Assembly (NCBI RefSeq): GCF_000010805.1
Contig: NC_012523.1
Span: 47,161 to 111,160 of the forward strand
Origin: Rhodococcus opacus B4
GTDB lineage: Bacteria; Actinomycetota; Actinomycetes; Mycobacteriales; Mycobacteriaceae
Direction: 5' to 3'
DNA length: 64,000 bases
Shown: in pieces, positions 52,248 through 59,182 of the stretch
Position numbering within the stretch: position 1 is the first letter of the stretch
Layout of the letters: the number at the start of each line of letters is the position of its first letter
Made by a program: the position numbers and the translations under genes
Notes under the pieces: model-generated
The model's database searches: none
What the model was told of the DNA's origin: nothing
The model's input: only the letters and a program-made list of their open reading frames with translations

Positions 52248-53423
52248 CTACAGCCCGAGGATGGTGACGGCGTTCCCGACCAGCGGAGTACGTTCCCGCG
52301 CATACGCTTCCACCATTTCCGGGGTGGTATGTCCGGTCTGACGCATGATCGCGTGGGCGTCGGCGCCGTTGCGGAAGGCCTGGGTGACGAAACCGGCCCG
52401 CAGCGAGTGCCCGCCGAGCTGCGTGACCTGGTCCGGGTCGTAGCCAGCCTGTGCGGCGCGGCGTCGGATCGCCTTGTGCACCGCCGCCCCGGACAGCGCG
52501 GTGTCGGAGAGGTTGCCGTTCTTGCGGATCGACCTGAACAGCGGCACCCGCGCCGCGATGCGCGGACTAGCGCCGCGGCACACGTGGGTCTCGAACGGTT
52601 CCGCGGTGGTCAGCAGCCGGATCACCCCGGGGCGGCCGCGAGTATCGAACGCGGCCACGACCTGCGCCCACCGCACGTACGCGCACGGCGGGCAGCTGTC
52701 GTGGCGGTCGGTGATCGGCAGCGCCCGCACCGTCCCGTCGCCTTCCTGGTCGGTCTTCGACCGGCGCAGACGCACGTGCACACCGTCGTGCCGGTGCACG
52801 CGCACGTCGCCGCCGTCCAGGCCGACGAGTTCACTGCGGCGGAACGCACCGGCGAACCCCATCAGAATCAGTGCGCTGTCGCGGCGTTCGAGGACCGCAT
52901 CCGCCCAGCCGTCCACCGCGTTCCGGGCGGCGGCGACGATGGTGACGATGTCCGCCGTCAGCAGGGCGGCCCGCGGGTTGCGGGGCCGGTCCCCCACCGC
53001 GGCGTAGTCGCGGCGGATCCCGGACAACGTGGCCCGGACGATCTCCTGCCCGGTCGGCGACTCGTGGCCGGCGCGGGAATGGTGGTGGGCGATCGCGGCC
53101 ACCCACTTGGTCAAGGTCGCCGGCGCATACACCCGGACGCCGTCCGGGCCGATGGTGTCGGCGGCATCGACCAGGTAGGCGGCCACCGTCGCCGAGTGCG
53201 CCGGCAACGGAGCATGCCCCTGCGTGGCGCACCAGTGCGTGAACCGCCGCCACGCCGAGGCGTAGGTGCGGCGGGTGCCCTCGGACCGGGACTCGGCCAT
53301 CGACCGCCCGATCCGCCCGACCACCGCCTCCGACAAATCCGGAAACACCGCCGGGTCGCCGGTAACAGCAGCCGCGGGCAGCTCGCGGGGGCGTAGGCCC
53401 TGGTCGATCGTCATGCCGAGCAT
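52248..53423 (-). CDS. Tyrosine recombinase / integrase
   Basis: The 391-residue protein has a SAM-like core-binding domain (EGTRRTYASAWRRFTHWCAT). The catalytic domain keeps all residues: Arg196 (GAFRRSELVGL), Lys223 (RRSKTDQEG), His339 and Arg342 (GGHSLRAGF), His365 (GHTTPEM) and Tyr374 (VEAYARER). It should cut and join DNA through a 3'-phosphotyrosine. GGAGG lies upstream of the ATG at 53423. It is followed directly by the recombinase-like gene, and a repeat-bounded stretch lies upstream, a reasonable place for its target site. Confidence 0.92.
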   Translation of the reverse strand: MLGMTIDQGLRPRELPAAAVTGDPAVFPDLSEAVVGRIGRSMAESRSEGTRRTYASAWRRFTHWCATQGHAPLPAHSATVAAYLVDAADTIGPDGVRVYAPATLTKWVAAIAHHHSRAGHESPTGQEIVRATLSGIRRDYAAVGDRPRNPRAALLTADIVTIVAAARNAVDGWADAVLERRDSALILMGFAGAFRRSELVGLDGGDVRVHRHDGVHVRLRRSKTDQEGDGTVRALPITDRHDSCPPCAYVRWAQVVAAFDTRGRPGVIRLLTTAEPFETHVCRGASPRIAARVPLFRSIRKNGNLSDTALSGAAVHKAIRRRAAQAGYDPDQVTQLGGHSLRAGFVTQAFRNGADAHAIMRQTGHTTPEMVEAYARERTPLVGNAVTILGL

Positions 53424-53574
53424 GTTATCGGCACCCTCCGACACGGCTTCGCCGCGAAAAACGCGCTGAGGTGCGGTTTTCGGGGAGACGGTGCGGGAAG
53501 CGGAATTCTCGTCGCCAACCGCGCATAAACAGGAAGTGAAACGGGCGCAGGACGTCGAGGGTGCCCCTAAGTGG

Positions 53575-53589
53575 TGTGTGTAGGTTCTC
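53575..53589. repeat. Direct repeat, left copy
   Basis: TGTGTGTAGGTTCTC occurs here and again at 53825-53839, exactly 250 bases later. Between them is one small minus-strand ORF. Just after this copy, TGTCACTTTCC and TGTCAGTTTCT segments, each followed by AATTTC and another TGTCA, form a looser pair of direct repeats. They may be recombinase binding sites or ends of a lost element. Confidence 0.55.
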
Positions 53590-53644
53590 GCGGCCTCGTG
53601 TCACTTTCCAAATTTCGTGTCACTGCCGTGTCAGTTTCTCAATT

Positions 53645-53806
53645 TCATGTCAGTTGGCCAGCCATTGCTTCAACGTTTCCCCAGCTCACGGCCACTCGCT
53701 TGGCGCGCACTCCGTCCGGGACGCCGAAGATTCTGACAAGAAGATGAGAATCTGTCGTGGACAGGACTCTGGAAACCCGCAGTTCAGGACTACACGTGAC
53801 TGACAT
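53645..53806 (-). CDS. Small 53-residue hypothetical protein
   Basis: The ATG at 53806 opens a frame with sensible composition (RVSRVLSTTDSHLLVRIFGV, then PDGVRAKRVAVSWGNVEAMA), suggesting a small beta-hairpin and helix. The ribosome-binding site is weak. It sits between the two 15-bp direct repeats upstream of the recombinases, so it looks like a small cassette. No family is recognised. Confidence 0.4.
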   Translation of the reverse strand: MSVTCSPELRVSRVLSTTDSHLLVRIFGVPDGVRAKRVAVSWGNVEAMAGQLT

Positions 53807-53816
53807 ATTCGGCGGA

Positions 53817-53836
53817 AACCTACATGTGTGTAGGTT
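53817..53836. promoter_or_regulatory. 8-bp perfect inverted repeat overlapping the right direct repeat
   Basis: AACCTACA, four bases, TGTAGGTT form a perfect dyad just upstream of the 53-residue ORF start and run into the right copy of the 15-bp repeat. The geometry suits a recombinase core site or a repressor site. Confidence 0.45.
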
Positions 53837-53839
53837 CTC
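53825..53839. repeat. Direct repeat, right copy
   Basis: This is the second copy of TGTGTGTAGGTTCTC. The first is at 53575-53589. This copy overlaps the 8-bp inverted repeat; the left copy lacks that symmetry. Confidence 0.55.
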
Positions 53840-53973
53840 AAGTTCGGTGTCAGTCACTCGGTGTCGAACGTAGCCCGGTGAGGGTGAGGCGCAGGTGATC
53901 CGCCAACGCAAGTTCGTGTCGAGACCGACGTAGAGCAGCCGCAGAGTTGATGGTCGCTTGAAGTGTTGTCACA

Positions 53974-55956
53974 CTACAACGAACCATTGCACTGAGATGT
54001 CCAAGGTTCACTCTTAAGCATGGCTGCAAACGGTCCATTGCTCGCTGAGAGATCGATGTAGGTACCGTCTTCGACGATTTGGCCGTCGTGGAGCACGACG
54101 ATGCGGTCCATAGTGCTCAGAGTGCTGAGCCGGTGTGCCACGACGAGCATCGTTACGTCGTCAAAACCGTCGATAGCGCGCTGAACGATGGCTTGCGACG
54201 GCCCATCGAGGGCGGAGGTGGGCTCGTCGAGCAGCATGATCGATGGCGTGTGGAGGAGTGCGCGGGCGATGCACAAACGTTGCTGTTGCCCGCCGGAGAG
54301 GTTCTCGCCCTTTTGAGCGACGTTGGCCTCGTAGCCACCGTCGATCCGCTGGATGTCGTGGTAGATGTTGGCCCTAAGGCAGGCTGTGTCGAGGTCCGTG
54401 TCGGTGATCCCGGGCCGGCCCATCACGAGGTTGTCACGGATCGTGCCGGGGAACAGGGTCGGCCTCTGCCCGACGTAGCCGATATTCTCGGTCATGTAGG
54501 TGCGGTCGATGCTGCACAGGTCGCGGCCATTGATGGTGATTGATCCGGTGTAGTGGTGGTGGAGCCGCTCAAGGAGGTCGAGGATGGTGGACTTGCCGCT
54601 GCCGCTGGCGCCGACTAGCCCGACTCGCTGGCCGAGGGGCACCCGCAGGGTTACCCCGCGCAAGATCTGCCGCGCCGATGCAGCACTATCCCGCGGGTCG
54701 TCCCTCACATGATGGTCGTCGATCTGCTGGTAGCTGAAGGAGACGTTGTCGAGGGTCACCGCCGACACGTGTGACAGGTCGGCGACCGGGGTGCCGCTGC
54801 CGGTGCGCCGCCGTAGCCCATGGTCCTCGTCGGTGTCGGGCGCGGGTGATACGTCGGCGCGCTTGAAGGACGGGTCGATGGGGCCGGCGAGGTCATCGAG
54901 GAGGTCGCGGGCCTGGAGGGCGGCCTCGGAACTCTCGTCGATCACGCGGTGGAGTTCGTTGAGGGGCCTGGTGAGGGCGGCGTAGAGGAGGATGACACTG
55001 GCAAGGTCACCGGGAGTATCGGCGAGGTCGAACTGGATAGCAACGACGACCGTGACGACGAGCCAGAGGACTTCGTTGGCGGCCTTGCCGCAGTCGAAGA
55101 GGCTCATGACGATGTGGTGACGCAGCTCTGTGCGTCGGAGGTCCTGGACTTCGGCGCTGACACGGTTGTCGAAGTACGACTCGGTGCCACTGGTGCGGAT
55201 GACCTTGAGCATGGTCAGGCATGAGGTGACCCAGCCGTCGATGCGCTCCTTGGTGTTTTTGAGCGAGACACGGATGCCGTTCTGAGAAGCGATCTGCCAG
55301 GCGACGAGGCCGAACCCGGTCGGGATGACCACGGACATGAGTAGACCGAGGAGGCCGTGACGGGCGGTGGCGATGCCGATGGCGAAGACCGCGATGAGGA
55401 CGGCGGGCAGCAGGTCCGCGGACCCGAGCTTGATCAGTCGCACTGCGCCCTCTACTGACCGGTTTGCGCGGCCGTAAATGGCGCCGTCGGTGCCGGTATG
55501 GAAGCGCTGCAGGGGCCAGCGGATGAGGTGGCCGTAGATCTTGGTGCGTGCTCCGGCCTCGAAGCTCGTTGTCACGGCGTGGACCTTCTGGTGTCGGACC
55601 ACGTTCATCAGGCTGATCAGCGTGTAGGCGATGAACAAGGTAATCAGCGGCCAGAGGGCCTGGCCGAGGCCTACGAGCTCGCCGTCGTCATAGACGGCGT
55701 CGACGAACATACCGACGATGACGGGGATGCTGGCCGTGGCGAGGCTGGCGATCGCGGTCGCCAGTACTGCCTGCAGGAGCCGGCGACGATCCGGTACCGG
55801 GAGATGCGCGACGAGCTGCCGCCACATCGTGACCGCGGCGCTGACGGGCGCGACGGCGGCCCTGAGCCGACGTCGCCTGCCACGAACGTCGCCACCGGGC
55901 GACGCTGGCACGATCGTGTCGCAGTCCTGGGGCATGAGCTGCTGAGTCGAAGTCAT
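53974..55956 (-). CDS. ABC exporter (fused membrane and ATPase domains)
   Basis: The 660-residue half-transporter has a type IV exporter membrane domain with about six segments between residues 60 and 330. The ATPase domain follows, with Walker A GASGSGKST near 449, signature LSGGQQQRLCIARALL, Walker B SIMLLDEPTSALD and the H-loop VVAHRLS. It should act as a homodimer and expel a lipid, peptide or small molecule. Its start overlaps the stop of the small 64-residue ORF by four bases. As the last gene of the His-rich/DUF21 operon it may export the product of this locus (inference). Confidence 0.93.
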   Translation of the reverse strand: MTSTQQLMPQDCDTIVPASPGGDVRGRRRRLRAAVAPVSAAVTMWRQLVAHLPVPDRRRLLQAVLATAIASLATASIPVIVGMFVDAVYDDGELVGLGQALWPLITLFIAYTLISLMNVVRHQKVHAVTTSFEAGARTKIYGHLIRWPLQRFHTGTDGAIYGRANRSVEGAVRLIKLGSADLLPAVLIAVFAIGIATARHGLLGLLMSVVIPTGFGLVAWQIASQNGIRVSLKNTKERIDGWVTSCLTMLKVIRTSGTESYFDNRVSAEVQDLRRTELRHHIVMSLFDCGKAANEVLWLVVTVVVAIQFDLADTPGDLASVILLYAALTRPLNELHRVIDESSEAALQARDLLDDLAGPIDPSFKRADVSPAPDTDEDHGLRRRTGSGTPVADLSHVSAVTLDNVSFSYQQIDDHHVRDDPRDSAASARQILRGVTLRVPLGQRVGLVGASGSGKSTILDLLERLHHHYTGSITINGRDLCSIDRTYMTENIGYVGQRPTLFPGTIRDNLVMGRPGITDTDLDTACLRANIYHDIQRIDGGYEANVAQKGENLSGGQQQRLCIARALLHTPSIMLLDEPTSALDGPSQAIVQRAIDGFDDVTMLVVAHRLSTLSTMDRIVVLHDGQIVEDGTYIDLSASNGPFAAMLKSEPWTSQCNGSL

Positions 55957-56147
55957 CGGTTGGTCGCCTTTCGCATAGCGGTGGTCGTGACCCGCCGGCC
56001 CGTCTGGCGCAGGGCACGGCGCCTAAGTGCTCGCGGTCGTGGAGTCGCATCGCCGATGCCGTCCCGAGCGGGGTCGACGCCCCCGGCCGTCATTCGATGG
56101 AGCGGCGACTCGGTGGTGGCCGATGAGCGCATTACGCGGGCGTACAT
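55953..56147 (-). CDS. Short translationally coupled ORF, unknown
   Basis: The 64-residue ORF overlaps the DUF21-like gene by 16 bases and the ABC gene by four (ATGA), which is good evidence of real, coupled translation. The peptide is basic, with RALRRRALRQTGRRVTTTAM near the end, and has no hydrophobic segment. It could be a peptide precursor or simply a coupling leader for the exporter; the sequence does not decide. No cysteine is present, which argues against a disulfide or lanthionine peptide. Confidence 0.5.
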   Translation of the reverse strand: MYARVMRSSATTESPLHRMTAGGVDPARDGIGDATPRPRALRRRALRQTGRRVTTTAMRKATNR

Positions 56148-57730
56148 GCCAACTCCTCGCGAGACCAGTCGAGAGTGATCACACTGCCGACGGTGGGGTA
56201 CTTCACGATCGCGACGAACTCGACGGAGTTGTCGGTCTCGTGCATCGTCGGGCAGACGAGCGAGGTCATGGCGATCTCGGCATTGGTCACGTGGGTGATA
56301 CTCAGCCGTGCAGGCGGCAGCGGGGCCGACGGGTGTTCGAGCACGACCCGGATGATGGCGAGGCGCGTCGGCGCCGATATCACGACGCGGTCGGTAGTCA
56401 ACGCGTCGTCGAACGTCGCCTTGAAGGCGGTGTGCAGGACGTCATTGGCCTCGAAGGTGCCGATGCGTGGGGCGTGAGTCTCGGTGAAAATGTAGCCCTC
56501 GCTGTCCGACGTGCGATGGCTGTCGTCGCCGGTCACGACAACCGGCAGCGCCTCGGCGCCCCGACGTAGCTGTGTGATAGACGCTGTCGTGCGCGGCATC
56601 CTCGTGGTCACCGCGACGGTGGTGCCGTGAGTCGTCCGGCCGGCTTGAGTGAATACGGTCGTGGTCAGGCTGCGGGCGATGGAGCCCTGGGCGCCGACGA
56701 TGACCTGGTGGGCGATGGACTCGACGCCGAAGCCCTCGGCATCGAGGCTGTCACTGAGGTAGCGCTGGCGCGGTGCAGTGGCGATCCGCTCGGTGCCTGG
56801 GAAACCAGCCATCAGCCACTTCGAGGGGGTCGCGAGCCCGAGGTTCGCGATCCAGCGGGTGACGGTGAACGCACCGGCCATCGGGAGGGTGTTCATCATT
56901 CCGGCCGGCTTGCGGGCCGCAACGAGTTGCGGGGCCACCTGGCCGATACAGAGCACAATGAGGGCGCCGGGCACGCCGATGCCGAGCAATATTTCGGCGG
57001 TGTGCGGGATCCCGATGCTGGTGAACGGCAGAGACGTCATGCCTGCGGTCCGGGTCACCTCAGCGATACCGAAAACTACCAGGACGACGCCGGCTTGTCG
57101 GCCGGCCAGATAGTGCTCCAACCGCTCGCTCGTGGCGACGAACGGATGCAACTTGAACACACGTGAGTGGGACTCGCGCAGCTGGCTGACATCGGCTGTA
57201 GAGAGCGCCACAGCGGCGATGTGAGCGGCCTCCAGAAGTGCGAGGAGACCGAGGCAGACGGCGAGCGCGCCCAGGACGAACGCGGTCGACGTGTGGTTCG
57301 CCATCGCGTTCTGGCCGGTCAGCACCGCGCCGAGTACGAGGTACAGGCAGAACGCGAACAGGGCGCCGGCGGCGACATCGCGTACGTGCCGCACCAGGCG
57401 GGTGACCGGCGAGATCAAATCGATCGACTCGAAGGTGCCGAGATCCAGCTCCTCTACAGCCTCGACGACCCGGCGCATGGCGGCGCGAGTCGGCACCGGG
57501 GCGGCGGTGTTGAAGCAATAGTGGATGGCGTCGGCGTCCGTCTTTCGGGCCGGCACGGTGCGGAGCATCGCGTTGAGGGTGTCTTCGTCGATGCCCTTGG
57601 CAGCCACAGCCTCGCGGACCGCGGCCGCGGCCGCGGTCACCGGATTGTTACCGGTGACCGCGACCAGACGGGTGAAGCTCAGCGACACGATCTCGCGCCG
57701 GAACTTGGCAATGTGCAACACGGTGATCAC
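56132..57730 (-). CDS. DUF21/CNNM-like membrane protein
   Basis: The 532-residue protein has about four hydrophobic segments between residues 110 and 310, for example GALFAFCLYLVLGAVLTGQ, AFVLGALAVCLGLLALLEAA and GALIVLCIGQVAPQLVAARK. The last resembles the CNNM/CorC DUF21 motif (L-F-G-E-x-L-P-K). This family moves or senses divalent metals. The usual CBS and CorC domains are absent; residues after 310 form an unusual soluble beta-rich domain ending near the ABC genes. A GTG start overlaps the His-rich gene by four bases. Metal transport is inference. Confidence 0.6.
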   Translation of the reverse strand: MITVLHIAKFRREIVSLSFTRLVAVTGNNPVTAAAAAVREAVAAKGIDEDTLNAMLRTVPARKTDADAIHYCFNTAAPVPTRAAMRRVVEAVEELDLGTFESIDLISPVTRLVRHVRDVAAGALFAFCLYLVLGAVLTGQNAMANHTSTAFVLGALAVCLGLLALLEAAHIAAVALSTADVSQLRESHSRVFKLHPFVATSERLEHYLAGRQAGVVLVVFGIAEVTRTAGMTSLPFTSIGIPHTAEILLGIGVPGALIVLCIGQVAPQLVAARKPAGMMNTLPMAGAFTVTRWIANLGLATPSKWLMAGFPGTERIATAPRQRYLSDSLDAEGFGVESIAHQVIVGAQGSIARSLTTTVFTQAGRTTHGTTVAVTTRMPRTTASITQLRRGAEALPVVVTGDDSHRTSDSEGYIFTETHAPRIGTFEANDVLHTAFKATFDDALTTDRVVISAPTRLAIIRVVLEHPSAPLPPARLSITHVTNAEIAMTSLVCPTMHETDNSVEFVAIVKYPTVGSVITLDWSREELACTPA

Positions 57731-58149
57731 GCCTTGCCGGCGTCGCGCTGCGGCGTCCCGAACTTGGGAACCTGGTCCGAGCTCGGGATGCGGTTCGCCC
57801 CGTACTCCTCCCACGCGGCGTGAACCCGGAACACGAACTCACCGTGGTGGTTACGCTCGAAGACGGTCTCGTTGGTGACCTGCTCGGGCATCGAGACCAA
57901 CACACCCTTGAAGGTGAACTCGGGGTTCTCGGCGATCAACTTTCCCAACGCCTCGAGCTCCCGGCCGAACTCCTCCCGGGTCATCACCCTGCTGTCGTGC
58001 TCAAGCCAACCGTGCCCGTGGTGGTCCGGGCCGTGGGGGGGGTGGTGTGGCCCGTGGTGGTGCGGCCCGTGGTGGTGCGGCCCGTGGTGGTGCGGCCCGT
58101 AGTGGTCCGGGCCGTGGTGGTCCGGGCCGTGGGGGAGGTGGTGTGGCAT
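57727..58149 (-). CDS. His-rich protein with amphi-Trp-like domain
   Basis: The 140-residue protein begins with an extremely His-rich stretch at residues 3-46, including three tandem GPHHH units and HHGHGW. A small domain follows (TREEFGRELEALGKLIAENP, then GEFVFRVHAAWEEYG) that resembles the amphi-Trp fold. A histidine-rich arm of this kind usually binds Ni, Zn, Co or Cu. Together with the adjacent DUF21-like gene this suggests metal handling. I prefer the ATG at 58149, with AGGAG nine bases upstream; the ribosome-binding site is buried in a hairpin. Confidence 0.65.
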   Translation of the reverse strand: MPHHLPHGPDHHGPDHYGPHHHGPHHHGPHHHGPHHPPHGPDHHGHGWLEHDSRVMTREEFGRELEALGKLIAENPEFTFKGVLVSMPEQVTNETVFERNHHGEFVFRVHAAWEEYGANRIPSSDQVPKFGTPQRDAGKA

Positions 58150-58151
58150 GT

Positions 58152-58187
58152 TCATCACTCCTATCGGTTCGGCGATAGGAGTGATGA
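58152..58187 (-). promoter_or_regulatory. 15-bp hairpin sequestering a ribosome-binding site
   Basis: The arms at 58152-58166 and 58173-58187 are perfectly complementary and flank six bases. On the minus strand the second arm reads CGATAGGAGTGATGA and contains the AGGAG ribosome-binding site of the His-rich gene. When folded the RNA would hide this site. It could act as a thermometer, a metal or ligand switch, or a protein-binding site; as DNA it is also a palindrome. Confidence 0.65.
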
Positions 58188-58263
58188 TGCTCAAAGCGAT
58201 TCAAGTGGCGAGGGACTCAGGCTAAAGAACCAGTTAAGCGTCAGCCGTTCGGTTTGCGACTCT

Positions 58264-59181
58264 TCACGCGAGTTTCATCGGAACTTCAGCGGAGCAACCC
58301 CGTTGTGTAGCGCGACTGAAGACGTCGCGAAGCGCGTCGACGGAGATGGACTCTACTCGGTCCAAACCCCGGTTAGACATACACGTGTAGACGAAGCCCG
58401 CCACGTCGAGCCGGGTCCCTGGAGCCGCGCAACGTTGGTACGTGCACAAATAACGGCAGTAACGAACTTCAACGCCGCCCACCCGCGCTGCGCTGGTGGC
58501 AGGCGCGAATTGATCAGTCTCAGTGAAGTCTGGCCGATGACCAAGGGTGTCCGTCAAGGTTCGCATAAACCACTCCTCACTCACTTGTGGCTTCGGACGC
58601 ATAGAATTGATTAGTCTTCCGGGCTCTGGGGCGCCTACCTCAAGATGCTCGAAGAACTTGATGTTCACTCCGTTGACAACCGCCCACCGCAAGAAACGCG
58701 GAACCTCGCGCTGATTGAATCGAGTAAGCACCACGTTGACCTCGACCGCCAAGCCGGCTTCACGCACCGCGGCAACTGTGTCATCGATCGAGAATGGATC
58801 GTCAAGGTACCCGACGGACGGTCGCGGTTTGTCCTCCCTGAAGGAGTCGACGCCCAACCTGATCTTGCTAAGACCCGCAAAGGCGAGGTCTCGAGCGAGC
58901 GACGGAGTCAGTAGGAGCCCGTTGGTGATGAGCGAGGAACGCGCCACATTGGGACTCACGGCCTCGACCAACTCAAGGACACGCGGATGCAGCAACGGCT
59001 CGCCACCGCTGAGGATGACCTTCTCAACTTCGGGCTGACGGGACATGGAGACAGCAGCGTCAAATAGTTGATCCGAGAGGTAGGCGGAACCCTTGGGCTG
59101 CCCTTCGTTGTGGCAATAAAAGCAGGCAAGGTTGCACTGCTCAGTCAAGAAAACTCGGAGTCTGCCAAACGAAACTGGCAT
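58264..59181 (-). CDS. Radical SAM enzyme, MoaA-like
   Basis: The 305-residue protein has the radical SAM cluster motif C16-x3-C20-x2-C23 (CNLACFYC) and the SAM-binding GGEP at 59-62. Near the C-terminus is a second cysteine set (Cys242, 246, 251 and 267, in CRYLCTYQRCAAPGTRLDVA) that would hold an auxiliary cluster, as in MoaA. It is close to the MoaA/SPASM group in layout, but no other molybdopterin genes are present. It begins one base after the stop of the PEP-synthase-like gene. The reaction is unknown; a nucleotide or peptide substrate is possible. Confidence 0.88.
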   Translation of the reverse strand: MPVSFGRLRVFLTEQCNLACFYCHNEGQPKGSAYLSDQLFDAAVSMSRQPEVEKVILSGGEPLLHPRVLELVEAVSPNVARSSLITNGLLLTPSLARDLAFAGLSKIRLGVDSFREDKPRPSVGYLDDPFSIDDTVAAVREAGLAVEVNVVLTRFNQREVPRFLRWAVVNGVNIKFFEHLEVGAPEPGRLINSMRPKPQVSEEWFMRTLTDTLGHRPDFTETDQFAPATSAARVGGVEVRYCRYLCTYQRCAAPGTRLDVAGFVYTCMSNRGLDRVESISVDALRDVFSRATQRGCSAEVPMKLA

Positions 59182-59182
59182 C

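Noticed and set aside
57727..58149. His-rich protein as a modified-peptide precursor
   Set aside because: It has a folded C-terminal domain and metal-binding composition, and no leader/core layout. The weaker candidate is the 64-residue ORF.
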